DNA of 64,000 bases from ENR-C20 sp942493145 (GCA_942493145.1 OW818679.1:1240001-1304000); one strand, 5' to 3'; numbered from the stretch's first letter, positions 51,652 through 61,105 are shown. The notes: a model not told the origin generated them from the letters alone. Numbers and translations are program-made.

Positions 51652-52116
51652 ATGAATAATACACTATCGGAAGAAAATATTAAAAAGCTAAGAGAAGAAA
51701 TAAAATATAGAATGACCGTAAAAAGAGCTGAAATTGCAAAAGAAAAAGCTGAAGCTGCTGCACATGGCGACAGATCGGAAAATGCAGAATATAAAGAAGC
51801 TTGTACAAATTTTAGAGAAAATGATGACAGAATCCAATATTTATACACTATGATTTCTACAGCAACTGTAATAGATGTTAAAAACGTGGATAAATCAGTA
51901 ATGGGTATTAACAGTAAAGCAAGAATCAGATTTATTGAGGATGAAGATGAAGCTATTGTAACTTTAGTAACTACTTTGGATATAGACCCTAAAAACATGT
52001 TTATTAGCATAGAATCAGATTTAGGGAAAGCATTATCGGGCAAAAAAGTTGGAGATGTTGTTGAAGTCGATGCTCCAACAGATAAATACACAGTAGAAAT
52101 ATTAGAAATATTATAA
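51652..52116 (+). CDS. greA: GreA/GreB-family transcript cleavage factor, AT-rich
   Basis: A 154-residue GreA-type factor that rescues backtracked RNA polymerase. The N-terminal coiled coil (about 5-78) carries GDRSENAEYKEAC, where the acidic tip residues contact the polymerase active site, and the C-terminal FKBP-like domain ends with GKKVGDVVEVDAPT. Codon use is strikingly AT-rich (TTA, ATA, AAT) against the flanking genes, suggesting a different origin. A typical GreA has DLSENAEY; here it is DRSENAEY. Another greA may exist elsewhere. Confidence 0.88.
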   Translation: MNNTLSEENIKKLREEIKYRMTVKRAEIAKEKAEAAAHGDRSENAEYKEACTNFRENDDRIQYLYTMISTATVIDVKNVDKSVMGINSKARIRFIEDEDEAIVTLVTTLDIDPKNMFISIESDLGKALSGKKVGDVVEVDAPTDKYTVEILEIL

Positions 52117-52160
52117 GTATCAAATTAAAAGAATCAAATTAGTTTCAATAGAATAAAATC

Positions 52161-52208
52161 AGGTGGGTTAAGAAGTGCGCCAGATGCTGGCTGCTGCTTA
52201 ACCCACCT
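52161..52208 (-). terminator. Hairpin terminator between greA-like and aminotransferase genes
   Basis: AGGTGGGTTAAG/CTTAACCCACCT, 12 bp, enclosing GCCAG/CTGGC. On the minus strand it is followed by GATTTTATT, so it mainly ends the aminotransferase transcript; it may also serve the plus-strand gene. Confidence 0.75.
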
Positions 52209-52212
52209 GCTG

Positions 52213-53406
52213 TCAGATCAGTCCATATTCTTTACCAAGTGCTTCAAATGAAGCGGCGGATTTCTCAATGATTTTTCTGTCAACACAGTAAGCTATCCTG
52301 AAGTATCCCGGACACTCAAAGCCTACTCCGGGCGTAAATACCAGCCTGTGGGCCATCGCCCTCGTACAGAATTCCTTGTCATTGGGTATCGGCGACTCGG
52401 GAAAGATATAGAACGCTCCTGTCGGCTTTGTGCATTTGAAACCTGACTTGGTGATGATATCGTATATCATATTGCGTCTCACCCTGTATTCATCAACATC
52501 CACGGTAGCATCTATGCAATCGGGAATTATCCTCTGGAAAAGTGCCGGTGCATTAATGAAACCCAGGACCCTGTGGGAGAATATCAGTCCATGCATTAGT
52601 GTATCGATATCTTCTATACCTGGATTCGCGGCTACATAGCCGATCCTTTCACCGGGTAGCGAATGTGCTTTGCTGAAGGAATACCCAATCAACGAATTTC
52701 TGAATAAACCGAGTATGGGCGGCACCTTGACGCCATCGAAAACAATCGTCTTATAGGGTTCGTCGGATATTACATAAATTGTAGTTCCAAATTCCTTTTC
52801 CCTCATATCGATTTTTTCTGCCATTTTCCTCAGGACTTCTTCACTGTATACAATTCCCGTAGGGTTGTTCGGTGAATTGAGCAATATGGCCTTGGTATTG
52901 GGCGTTATTGCTGCGTATAGGGCATCCGGATCGGGCTCGAAGGATGGAAGGTTCGGTGGAATTACCTTTGCAACGCCTCCATGGTTTTCGATGTAGAATC
53001 TGTAATCTACGAAAATCGGTGAGAATATTATAACTTCCTCTCCCTGGTTAAGCAGGGTTTTGAGTATGACGTTCAAAGCTCCGCTTGCTCCTACTGTCAT
53101 TACTATATTCTCGGCATGGATATCAACGCCTGTATCCCTTTTCAGGTTGGCAGCAACGCATTCTCTTACGTTGTAATAACCAGGGTTTGACATATAACCA
53201 TGAAGCATTGGTGGATCTTCAAGTATGAATTTCTTCAAAGAATCCTTCACCGCTTTAGGGGGTTCTGTATCGGGATTTCCCAGTGAAAAATCATATACGT
53301 TTTCTGCTCCATATACTTTACGAAGTTTTTCGCCTTCTTCGAACATTGCCCGGATCAGCGAAGAACGTGATAAACTGTTGATGACCTTTTCTGAAAACAT
53401 GTTCAC
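52213..53406 (-). CDS. Class I/II PLP-dependent aminotransferase
   Basis: A 397-residue fold-type I aminotransferase. Key parts are DFSLGNPDTEPP, VGASGALNVILKTLL, LNSPNNPTGIVYSEE with its PLP-binding Asn, SDEPYKTIVFDG and the PLP lysine in YSFSKAHSLPGERIGY; a C-terminal Arg is in YFRIAYC. Substrate not predictable; aspartate- or aromatic-type is possible. Stands alone on the minus strand. Confidence 0.92.
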   Translation of the reverse strand: MNMFSEKVINSLSRSSLIRAMFEEGEKLRKVYGAENVYDFSLGNPDTEPPKAVKDSLKKFILEDPPMLHGYMSNPGYYNVRECVAANLKRDTGVDIHAENIVMTVGASGALNVILKTLLNQGEEVIIFSPIFVDYRFYIENHGGVAKVIPPNLPSFEPDPDALYAAITPNTKAILLNSPNNPTGIVYSEEVLRKMAEKIDMREKEFGTTIYVISDEPYKTIVFDGVKVPPILGLFRNSLIGYSFSKAHSLPGERIGYVAANPGIEDIDTLMHGLIFSHRVLGFINAPALFQRIIPDCIDATVDVDEYRVRRNMIYDIITKSGFKCTKPTGAFYIFPESPIPNDKEFCTRAMAHRLVFTPGVGFECPGYFRIAYCVDRKIIEKSAASFEALGKEYGLI

Positions 53407-53631
53407 ACACTCCTGTTATTCTTTGTTCCATATATGTTATACCAAAAAAACACAATTATCAATCTGAAATTAAGGATATAAGCAAATTATACTTATTGTT
53501 GCACTTTTCAACAGGATTTGTAGGAAATAAGTCCCATTGAGGCAAATATTTATAGTCGGAATTACTCATTTTATGCAGGACTATAAAAGGTATATAATAA
53601 TTATGTAAATATGGAAAGGGGTGTATGTTTC

Positions 53632-54744
53632 ATGAAAAAGAAGTTGCTTTTAACATTCGTAACAGTTCTGGTTTTAACGGCATTTATGGCAGCAATTCCT
53701 GTCTGTGCTCAACATGAAGGTTCTTCTTCCGGTGATACTTCAGTTTCATCATCTTCATTCAGCGATGTGCCTGATACACATTGGGCATCTGATGAAATCA
53801 AGTGGATGTTGGAGAACAATATAGCACAAGGGGCTGGGGAAGGTAAATTCCTGCCGGACAAATCAGTTTCAAGGGCTGAATATGCAAAGATGATGGTCCT
53901 GACACTTAAGCTCAGACTCATCAATCCGGAGACACCTACCTTCCAGGATATCGAAAAAGGCGGCTGGCAATATAAATATGTTGAAACAGCAAAATGGTAT
54001 CTGACTGTTTATAAGAATTCAAACGGCCTTTACTACTACTATCCTCAAAGAGAAGCACAGAGGGAGGATATGGCTGTCGCACTGGTCAAAGCGCTTGGGC
54101 TTGATAAAGAAACCCCCGACTTGACGGTGCTTGACGCATATACCGATTCAGGCGATATTTCAGAAAAGCTGAAAAGCTATATGGCGATTGCAGTCAAAAA
54201 CGGATTAATAGCAGGTTATACCGACTCGTCCGGTAATAAGGTACTGGCTCCGAAGGAAACCATTACAAGGGCTCAGGCGGCAGTACTTCTTTACAATGCA
54301 TTCAAACAAAATGAAGAGAAAATAACCTTTGAAGACGAAGAAGAAAAAGGTACATATGAAGGTTCACTTGATACTGAACCGGTCGATGAGGAAATAGATG
54401 AAGACACCGACGAGGACGGAGATTATGACGTTCCTGTGGTGAAGGCTGTAGTCAGGGATGGCGGCGTGATGGTCACGTGGAACAAGATCAGCGACAGCAG
54501 GTTACAAGGATATAAAGTTGTTGTATCCAAATATAACACCAAACCCAAATATCCGGACGACGGATATATAGAATGGATAACAGACAGGGACAGAATATAT
54601 AGGTTCATAGAGAGTGGTAACAGCTATAACGGCGGAGATTTCGGTGGAACCGTCAAATCGGGTGTGACCTACTACTTCAGCGTGACGGCAGTCTATGATG
54701 ACAGGAAGGTCGCAGGAAATGTAGTACAGCTGAAAATGCCGTAA
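53632..54744 (+). CDS. Exported SLH protein with C-terminal FnIII-like domain
   Basis: A 370-residue protein with a signal peptide (1-25, ending CAQH), three SLH modules (FSDVPDTHWASDEIKWMLEN, SVSRAEYAKMMVLTLKL, ITRAQAAVLLYNAF), an acidic linker rich in E and D (about 230-262) and a fibronectin-III-like domain (MVTWNKISDSRLQGYKVVVS, VTYYFSVTAVYDDRKVAGN). Surface-anchored, with a binding or structural role. ATG 53632 follows AAAGGGGTG. A REP-like hairpin sits after the stop. Confidence 0.9.
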   Translation: MKKKLLLTFVTVLVLTAFMAAIPVCAQHEGSSSGDTSVSSSSFSDVPDTHWASDEIKWMLENNIAQGAGEGKFLPDKSVSRAEYAKMMVLTLKLRLINPETPTFQDIEKGGWQYKYVETAKWYLTVYKNSNGLYYYYPQREAQREDMAVALVKALGLDKETPDLTVLDAYTDSGDISEKLKSYMAIAVKNGLIAGYTDSSGNKVLAPKETITRAQAAVLLYNAFKQNEEKITFEDEEEKGTYEGSLDTEPVDEEIDEDTDEDGDYDVPVVKAVVRDGGVMVTWNKISDSRLQGYKVVVSKYNTKPKYPDDGYIEWITDRDRIYRFIESGNSYNGGDFGGTVKSGVTYYFSVTAVYDDRKVAGNVVQLKMP

Positions 54745-54749
54745 TAAGG

Positions 54750-54809
54750 AAAGGGGACACATCTCTACCCGTGAGCCTCTCTCCGCGGGTCTGAGAAATG
54801 TCCCCTTTT
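54750..54809. repeat. REP-like imperfect palindrome acting as bidirectional terminator
   Basis: AAAGGGGACA (54750-54759) pairs with TGTCCCCTTTT (54799-54809); inside, TCTCTACCCG pairs with CGGGTCTGAGA imperfectly. It starts 5 bp after the SLH stop, in front of the convergent rqcH gene, and ends in TTTT. The AAAGGGGACA head also occurs at 3150 and, degenerate, at 22090. Such heads are known from REP elements tied to Y1 transposases, none of which lie in this window. Confidence 0.75.
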
Positions 54810-54845
54810 GAATTATCGGTGTCCCAGCTCCAGCGGCGAGCTCAT

Positions 54846-56642
54846 CTAATTAATTGACAGATTCTTTACAAGTTCTGCATCGGGATTTACGGTGATGGTC
54901 TTGTGATTCACATAGATGACCATGCCGGGTTTCGCTCCCGATGGCTTGCTGACATTCTTTACAGTTGTATAATCCACCTGGACGTTGGCAGACATCCTTG
55001 CTTTGCTGTGCCAGGCCGCCAGTATGGCTGCCTCCTTCAAGGTGCTGTCAGGTATGTCAGGCTGCTGCTTCCTTATGATGACATGGGATCCGTGAATGTC
55101 CTTGGTATGCAGCCAGATATCATTGGAAGAGGCCTGCTTAAGTGTAAGCTGATCATTTTGCCTGTTGTTTTTGCCAACAAAAATCTCATAACCATCCGAG
55201 GATTTGAAACGCAAGGGTTCGGAAGGTTTGACCCTGGATTGCTTTTTTGCATTTCCCTTGTTTGGATTAGCGCCTTTTTTGTTACGTCCGTTCTTTTTCC
55301 CGGTCATATAAGACTGCTCGGTCAATTCCTGCCTGACTTCATCCATTTCCAGCGGCTTGGTGCAGTTTTCAAGTGTCTGGAGCACACTTTCCAGATAATC
55401 AAGCTCCTGTCGTGTATCCTCAAGCTGCCTGATGGTATGGGTATATGTTTTTTTTGCCTTGGAATAACGTTTGAAGTATCTCTGCGCATTATCCTGAGGG
55501 AGCAGGTTTTCGTCAAGCGGAACAGCGACTGTTTCATTATCTTCCGAGTAATAGTTATGAAGATCTACAGTCTTCGAACCCTTTGGTATACAGTAAATAT
55601 TGGCCGTAATCAGTTCTCCGAACAGGCGAAGCTTTTCCCTGTCGGCAACTTCACGCAGCGTTTCCTCCTGGATAAAAAGCTTTTTGCGGCATCTATCCAG
55701 TGAATTGTTGATTACCTTTAACAGATCTGCCTGCTTTTGCTTCAGCCTTTCAACAGCATCCTTTGAGTTATAGAATGAGTCAAGGACCTCGCTGATGGAA
55801 CTGAATTTTCTGGAATGATTGAATTGGGTCATCCCCAGACAGTGAAAATCTATAGGGCGGATCAGGCTTTCATCTTCATATACTATAGATGGTTGGAAGT
55901 CGTTTTCCTTTATTGCCTTGATGATTTCCGCCAACGCGGTTTTCAGGCCGGTTACTTCGGATGAGGTCAGGGAGTCTGCACTTTTACGGGTCTCAATCCC
56001 CGCCCTGTGGCAGATTTCTCTGCAAAGCACGGGGCTGAAGCCTTTTATACTTTCAAGAAGATATTTGTCTGTGGCACTACTAATGTTTTGCATGTCAAGT
56101 AAAAGGGCATCAGTATCAATATCATCCGGTAGCTTCTTATCCTGTCCGGGCGGTAGGATATAAGGCCGTGCGGGCATTATTTCGCGGACTCTGCTAATGT
56201 CGCTGTCTATATGTTTGACTGAATCGATTATTTTGTTTTCGCTGTTTACAAGAATGATATTGCTGTGCCTGCCCATTATCTCTATTATCAACTTTTTAAC
56301 CGATATGTCACCCAGCTCGTTGGCTGACTCTACAAGCATCCCGATAATCCTTTCATATCCGTGGAATTCAAATGAAAGGATTCTGCCACCTGTGAGGTGT
56401 TTCCTCAGGAGCATGCAGAAAACCGGGGGTACAGAGGGATTGTCCTTGGTAACTCCTGTGATGTGCACCCTTGGATAATTGGCATTGGCACTCAGAATCA
56501 GCTTATAGTTGCTGTTCCGCGACCGTATATTGATGTTTATTTCATCAGCTTCCGGCTGGAATATCTTTTCCACCCGGCCGCCGGAAAGAAGCTCTGTAAG
56601 TTCATTAACGACGCATTTTGCGACAATACCGTCAAATGGCAA
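54846..56642 (-). CDS. rqcH: Rqc2/RqcH, NFACT-family ribosome quality-control factor
   Basis: A 598-residue NFACT protein that binds stalled 50S-peptidyl-tRNA and adds Ala tails to nascent chains. It has the NFACT-N domain (PFDGIVAKCVVNEL, IMGRHSNIILV, HhH-like RAGIET), a central coiled coil (about 300-440), a basic Lys/Asn linker (TGKKNGRNKKGANPNKGN) and the NFACT-R domain with GKNNRQNDQLTLKQAS and DIWLHTKDIHGSHVII. The best start is TTG 56642, eight bases after AGGAG; GTG 56651 is closer than allowed. Confidence 0.94.
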   Translation of the reverse strand: MPFDGIVAKCVVNELTELLSGGRVEKIFQPEADEININIRSRNSNYKLILSANANYPRVHITGVTKDNPSVPPVFCMLLRKHLTGGRILSFEFHGYERIIGMLVESANELGDISVKKLIIEIMGRHSNIILVNSENKIIDSVKHIDSDISRVREIMPARPYILPPGQDKKLPDDIDTDALLLDMQNISSATDKYLLESIKGFSPVLCREICHRAGIETRKSADSLTSSEVTGLKTALAEIIKAIKENDFQPSIVYEDESLIRPIDFHCLGMTQFNHSRKFSSISEVLDSFYNSKDAVERLKQKQADLLKVINNSLDRCRKKLFIQEETLREVADREKLRLFGELITANIYCIPKGSKTVDLHNYYSEDNETVAVPLDENLLPQDNAQRYFKRYSKAKKTYTHTIRQLEDTRQELDYLESVLQTLENCTKPLEMDEVRQELTEQSYMTGKKNGRNKKGANPNKGNAKKQSRVKPSEPLRFKSSDGYEIFVGKNNRQNDQLTLKQASSNDIWLHTKDIHGSHVIIRKQQPDIPDSTLKEAAILAAWHSKARMSANVQVDYTTVKNVSKPSGAKPGMVIYVNHKTITVNPDAELVKNLSIN

Positions 56643-56923
56643 TTTCAACACTCCTGTTATTATATTGCAGGCATTGATCCTTCATATTGCAGGATCGTAG
56701 TAAATAGTATGCCCACTGGATATCCACAATTGAGTATAGCATCAATGCGATAAATAATCCAGAAACACTCATCTCAATTTATGGGGTTTTAAGGTAGGTA
56801 TTGTCAGATTATCCGATCGACAGAAACGACAGTCGCCATAAACAATACTTACCATTTATAGAAAGCTTTGATATAATAGAACTCAATTATTTGGCACTGT
56901 TTGAACGAGGGAGGGAATTAGCC

Positions 56924-57445
56924 ATGCTTAGTGGAGAATATATAGAAATCAAGCCTATGGAGAAAGAAGATACCAACCTTTTATATTCGTGGATGCAGGA
57001 TGAAAAATGCAAAGGCAACTATTTGGACATGCACATGCAATATAAGGAAAGTTTCCTCGAAAATTATGAGAAGAAATTCAAGGATGCTTCCAAGTTATAT
57101 GCAATGATTTCGGACAAACAAGGACAGCCAATAGGAATCATCAATTACTGGGAGGTTCCCGGCAGCAGTACAACACTTGAAATTGGTCTGCTGATTGCGG
57201 ATGAAGCATCAAGAGACAAGGGCCTGGGAAAAGAAGCATTAAAATTGTTCACGGACTATCTTTTCAAAACAAAAAACATAATGAGGCTCCAGTATACCAC
57301 CCGAACCGATAATGCCGGCATGAAATCTATCGGGGAAAAAATCGGATACAAACTGGAAGGTGTATTAAAGAAGTTCATGTTTGTTGATGGTGAGTTCAGA
57401 GATTTCATTCTGATGGCCATCACCAGGGATGATTGGGTTAAGTAA
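56924..57445 (+). CDS. GNAT family N-acetyltransferase
   Basis: A 173-residue GNAT enzyme of the RimJ/RimL type. Acetyl-CoA motif RDKGLGKEALKLFTDYLF and the later RTDNAGMKSIGEKIGYKLEG are clear. Substrate unknown. ATG 56924 has GGAGGGA seven bases upstream; the frame extends to 56801 without a ribosome site. The YfcC gene follows 42 bp later, possibly in the same transcript. Confidence 0.9.
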   Translation: MLSGEYIEIKPMEKEDTNLLYSWMQDEKCKGNYLDMHMQYKESFLENYEKKFKDASKLYAMISDKQGQPIGIINYWEVPGSSTTLEIGLLIADEASRDKGLGKEALKLFTDYLFKTKNIMRLQYTTRTDNAGMKSIGEKIGYKLEGVLKKFMFVDGEFRDFILMAITRDDWVK

Positions 57446-57487
57446 AATAATAATCTTTTATAAATTAATGTTATTTGGGGGTGCAGT

Positions 57488-58960
57488 ATGAACGACCAGG
57501 ATGTGTCCATAAAAATCGGCAAGCGGACTTTTCTTACGGCTTTGATTATCCTGGCAGCCTTGATGCTGGTTGCCGGAATCCTCACCCAGATTGTACCTGC
57601 GGGAAGTTACAGCAGGGTCGAAGCAGAAGGAAGGCAGGTTTTGGTTCCCGATTCATTCCAATATACTGAAAAAGCTGATTATCCGATGTGGAGGTGGCTT
57701 ACCGCCCCCATTGAAGTCCTGGGTGGCCCCGATGGGCCTATGGTTATTGTAATCATCCTTTTCATATTATTCATTGCCGGTTCCTTTTCGCTGCTTGACG
57801 GCTGTGGAGTGCTGTCAGCCCTGATTTTGAGGATAGTGCGAAGGTTTGAGAAACAAAAATATTTCCTTATGGCTGTCATTGTCCTGTTTTTTATGTCAAT
57901 GGGCGCAATACTTGGTACCTTCGAAGAAAATATAGCACTTGTACCGATAATAATAGCACTGGCCTATTTCCTGGGATGGGATTCAATGATTGGGTTGGGT
58001 ATGAGCCTGTTGGCATCATGTTTCGGATTTGCCGCTGCCATAACCAATCCCTTTTCCATTGCAATAATACAGAAGATATCCGGGCTTCCGCTATATTCCG
58101 GGTCAGGTTTCCGTATAATAGTCTTCCTGTGCTTCTATCTGTTGCTTTTATTCTTCCTTATCAGCTATGCAAGGAAGATCGAAAGGAAGCCCGAGCTTTC
58201 CGTTGTGTACGGCTCTGACGCAGCCCTCAGGGCAAAGTACTCGACAAAGGGAGGAATTGATGCCGGCAGCCTGGGCGGGCTGGAAATCAGCCATAATAAG
58301 CTTAAAAACTCCATGCTGTGTTTTGCAGGCTTTATTGTATTGATCATGGCAGCAATAATCTTTTCTTCGGTTACAGGAATATTGTCAGATCTCATACTGC
58401 CTGTAATTGGCCTGTTGTTTCTTGCCGGAAGTATTTCATCGTCAGCAATGGCAGGTATAGGACTGAAAAACGGATGGAAGATCTTTTCGAAAGCTGTTAT
58501 AGGCATATTGCCGGGAGTGGTTCTCATACTGATGGCCATGAGCGTGAAATTCATTATAAGCCAGGGCGGGATAATGGACACTATATTAAACAGGGCAGCT
58601 GCCCTTATATCTGGGACATCACCCTATCTGGCAGTATTCCTGGTCTATATTCTGATACTTTTATTGGAGGTATTTATAGGGTCATCCTCCGCCAAAGCCT
58701 TTTTGGTGATGCCCATCATATCACCGCTGTCCGACCTTATTGGGATAACACAGCAAACATCGGTCCTCGCATTTTGTTTTGCAGACGGATTTTCAAATGT
58801 CCTGTATCCAACCAACCCGGTCCTGCTGATATGCCTGGGACTTACGGTGGTTAGCTATACACAGTGGCTCAGGTGGACAATTAAACTGCAGCTTGCCGTA
58901 TTCGCCATGTCCTGCGCATTCCTTGCCGTAGCTGTAGCGATGGGGTTCGGGCCATTTTAA
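57488..58960 (+). CDS. YfcC family (DcuC-like) membrane transporter
   Basis: A 490-residue polytopic protein with about 12 helices. The N-terminal AGILTQIVPAGSYSR and YPMWRWLTAPIEVLGG, then LGTFEENIALVPIIIALA, AITNPFSIAI and the C-terminal SSAKAFLVMPIISPLSDLIGITQQTSVLAF match the YfcC/arginine-ornithine antiporter-like group, probably carrying amino acids, peptides or dicarboxylates. GGGGG seven bases before ATG. The M20 peptidase follows 12 bp later, so peptide or amidated amino acid use is likely. Confidence 0.9.
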   Translation: MNDQDVSIKIGKRTFLTALIILAALMLVAGILTQIVPAGSYSRVEAEGRQVLVPDSFQYTEKADYPMWRWLTAPIEVLGGPDGPMVIVIILFILFIAGSFSLLDGCGVLSALILRIVRRFEKQKYFLMAVIVLFFMSMGAILGTFEENIALVPIIIALAYFLGWDSMIGLGMSLLASCFGFAAAITNPFSIAIIQKISGLPLYSGSGFRIIVFLCFYLLLLFFLISYARKIERKPELSVVYGSDAALRAKYSTKGGIDAGSLGGLEISHNKLKNSMLCFAGFIVLIMAAIIFSSVTGILSDLILPVIGLLFLAGSISSSAMAGIGLKNGWKIFSKAVIGILPGVVLILMAMSVKFIISQGGIMDTILNRAAALISGTSPYLAVFLVYILILLLEVFIGSSSAKAFLVMPIISPLSDLIGITQQTSVLAFCFADGFSNVLYPTNPVLLICLGLTVVSYTQWLRWTIKLQLAVFAMSCAFLAVAVAMGFGPF

Positions 58961-58972
58961 GGGGGAGATAAT

Positions 58973-60337
58973 ATGAATGATACAAATCAGTCCGCTGTGA
59001 ATTATTCAGCAGCAGAAAAGCTGGCTGAGTCCATCAGGGTCATGACCGTTTCTCATATGGACAGTACAATCAACGACATGGATGAAATACTCAATATGCA
59101 CAGGCTTCTGGAACGGCTTTTCCCACTGGTCCATGAAAAGCTTGAGAAATCCGTCATAAATTCATACAGCCTTATATACCTGTGGAAGAGCGGGAAGGAG
59201 GCTTCGCCCAAAAAGCCCATACTCTTTACCGCCCATATGGATGTTGTGCCTGTAGATGCTGAAACTGAAAAGGAATGGGAGCACGGTCCCTTCAGCGGAG
59301 ATATATCGGATGGGTTTGTTTGGGGAAGAGGAGCACTTGATATCAAGATACAGATGATTTCAGTGCTGGAAGCTGCAGAACGTCTTCTGGAGAAGGATTT
59401 CACGCCTGACCGTGACATATGGTTCGCCTTCGGACATGACGAGGAGGTTGGAGGCAGGGAAGGTGCCAAAGTCATATCGGAGCATTTCAGCAGCCTGGGT
59501 CTGGAGTTTGACTTTGTCATTGACGAAGGAGGTTGCGTGACCGAGGGAGTGATGGAGCAGGTGGCGAAGCCAGTTGCACTTATCGGCGTCGGAGAAAAGG
59601 GCTATGCAAATATCAGATTGACTGTTACGGGAGAAGGCGGACATACTTCCATGCCCCCGGTACATTCTGCCCTGGGACTGCTTTCACAGGTCATCTGCCG
59701 TCTCGAAAGCAATCAATGCAAAACAAGGCTGATAAAGCCTGTCGAGGAATTTCTCAAAAGGGCGGCCCCGCATATGAACTGGCTTTATAGATTCATTCTA
59801 TCCAACCTGTGGCTGTTCAAACCTGTTTTCATATCGATATTTTCCCGTTCAAAAACCGGGAATGCGTTGCTCAGAACAACAATTGCGGCAACAATGGCAA
59901 ATGCCAGCATGCTTCCCAATGTCCTTCCTCAAAGGGCTTCAGCCGTGATTAATTCCAGGATACTTCCCGGAGAAACAGGGGAGGATATTATAAACCATAT
60001 TAAGAAAGTCACCGCAGGTATCTCCCTTGACATTGAAATACTGTTGCTGGAAGAGCCCTCCTGTATTTCTCCATCAGATACGGTCAGCTTTGCGGCAATC
60101 GAAAGCAATATCAAAAAGCTGTATCCGGATGCAATTGTGGCACCATATGTCGTTCTTGCAGGTACCGATGCCAGGAAGTATGAAATCGTCAGCAGGAATG
60201 TTTACAGGTTCTCACCTTACATGATACATGATTCAGAGCTTGCAAAGATCCACGGTACCAATGAAAACATATCCATAGAGAATATAAGCCATTGTGTGGA
60301 ATTTTTCATATCATTGATGCTTGACATGGCAAGATAA
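58973..60337 (+). CDS. M20 family zinc peptidase (PM20D1/dipeptidase-like)
   Basis: A 454-residue di-zinc peptidase. Metal and catalytic residues are in FTAHMDVVPV, GRGALDIK, GHDEEVGGREGA and FVIDEGG; a dimerisation domain follows (EGGHTSMPP), and the final His lies in PYMIHDSELAKIHGTNE. Likely hydrolyses dipeptides or N-acyl amino acids taken up by the neighbouring YfcC protein. GGGGGAG before the ATG. Confidence 0.93.
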   Translation: MNDTNQSAVNYSAAEKLAESIRVMTVSHMDSTINDMDEILNMHRLLERLFPLVHEKLEKSVINSYSLIYLWKSGKEASPKKPILFTAHMDVVPVDAETEKEWEHGPFSGDISDGFVWGRGALDIKIQMISVLEAAERLLEKDFTPDRDIWFAFGHDEEVGGREGAKVISEHFSSLGLEFDFVIDEGGCVTEGVMEQVAKPVALIGVGEKGYANIRLTVTGEGGHTSMPPVHSALGLLSQVICRLESNQCKTRLIKPVEEFLKRAAPHMNWLYRFILSNLWLFKPVFISIFSRSKTGNALLRTTIAATMANASMLPNVLPQRASAVINSRILPGETGEDIINHIKKVTAGISLDIEILLLEEPSCISPSDTVSFAAIESNIKKLYPDAIVAPYVVLAGTDARKYEIVSRNVYRFSPYMIHDSELAKIHGTNENISIENISHCVEFFISLMLDMAR

Positions 60338-60365
60338 TTCTGTTAATCTGGATTAGCGAAAACAA

Positions 60366-60484
60366 AGAAGAAGTCATCCGCTTCTCACCTTGTGGATACG
60401 TTCCGACAAGGTCAATAGTAAAGGGTCAATGCTGATGTATTACCTGGCTATTTGGTGGATTGATAACTTCAATCCACTTTTTTA
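60366..60484 (+). promoter_or_regulatory. infC operon leader with attenuator (L20-leader type)
   Basis: Two hairpins, AGAAG/CTTCT (60366-60385) and ACCTTGT/ACAAGGT (60387-60412), precede an intrinsic terminator GTGGATT/AATCCAC followed by TTTTTTTA (60455-60484), all before infC. Autoregulatory leaders bound by ribosomal protein L20 are known for infC-rpmI-rplT in Firmicutes. The exact fold bound by L20 cannot be settled by eye. Confidence 0.7.
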
Positions 60485-60577
60485 GTTGGAACTCCAGACT
60501 TATAGTGGTAATTCGCCTGGCAGGATTTCTTTTTGAAATCTGAACAGGGTCTATATTTTTAGCGGAGGTGTTTGGAT

Positions 60578-61105
60578 ATCAGCAGCAAACAAGAATTAAT
60601 GATCAATGAAGAAATCAGGGACAAAGAAGTACGCGTAATTGACGCAGATGGTTCCATGCTAGGGATAATGAGCGTCAAGGATGCACAAAAGCTGGCTAAC
60701 ACAAAGAATCTTGACCTGGTCAAGATAGCACCACAGGCAGCACCCCCGGTTTGCAGGGTCATGGATTATGGAAAATACATGTTCGAGCTGGCCAAGAAGG
60801 AAAAGGAAGCCAGGAAGAACCAGAAGATTACAGTTGTAAAAGAAGTATGGATCAAACCCAACATTGAAGAGCACGATTTCGAATTTAAGGCCAAGAATGC
60901 TTACAAATTCCTTCAGGACGGCGATAAGGTGAAGGTCAGCGTAAGGTTCAGGGGCAGGGAAATGAATTATGTATCCATGGGAGAAAAAGTGCTTGTCAAG
61001 TTTGCAGAAGCTGTTTCTGAAGTGGGAATTGTTGAAAGGAAACCCAAGCTGGAGGGAAGAAGCATGATAATGTTTCTAAATCCCAAACCGCAAGGGCCTC
61101 AATAG
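60578..61105 (+). CDS. infC: Translation initiation factor IF-3
   Basis: IF3 (about 175 residues) prevents subunit association and checks start codons. The N-domain INEEIRDKEVRVIDADGSMLG and LVKIAPQAAPPVCRVMDYGK, a Lys-rich linker and the C-domain KDGDKVKVSVRFRGREM-type (here QDGDKVKVSVRFRGREM) are diagnostic. GGAGG lies nine bases before ATC at 60578. The next in-frame standard codon, TTG 60572, is only three bases from GGAGG. infC often uses AUU/AUC-type starts for self-control, so ATC is the preferred start. Confidence 0.94.
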   Translation: MSSKQELMINEEIRDKEVRVIDADGSMLGIMSVKDAQKLANTKNLDLVKIAPQAAPPVCRVMDYGKYMFELAKKEKEARKNQKITVVKEVWIKPNIEEHDFEFKAKNAYKFLQDGDKVKVSVRFRGREMNYVSMGEKVLVKFAEAVSEVGIVERKPKLEGRSMIMFLNPKPQGPQ

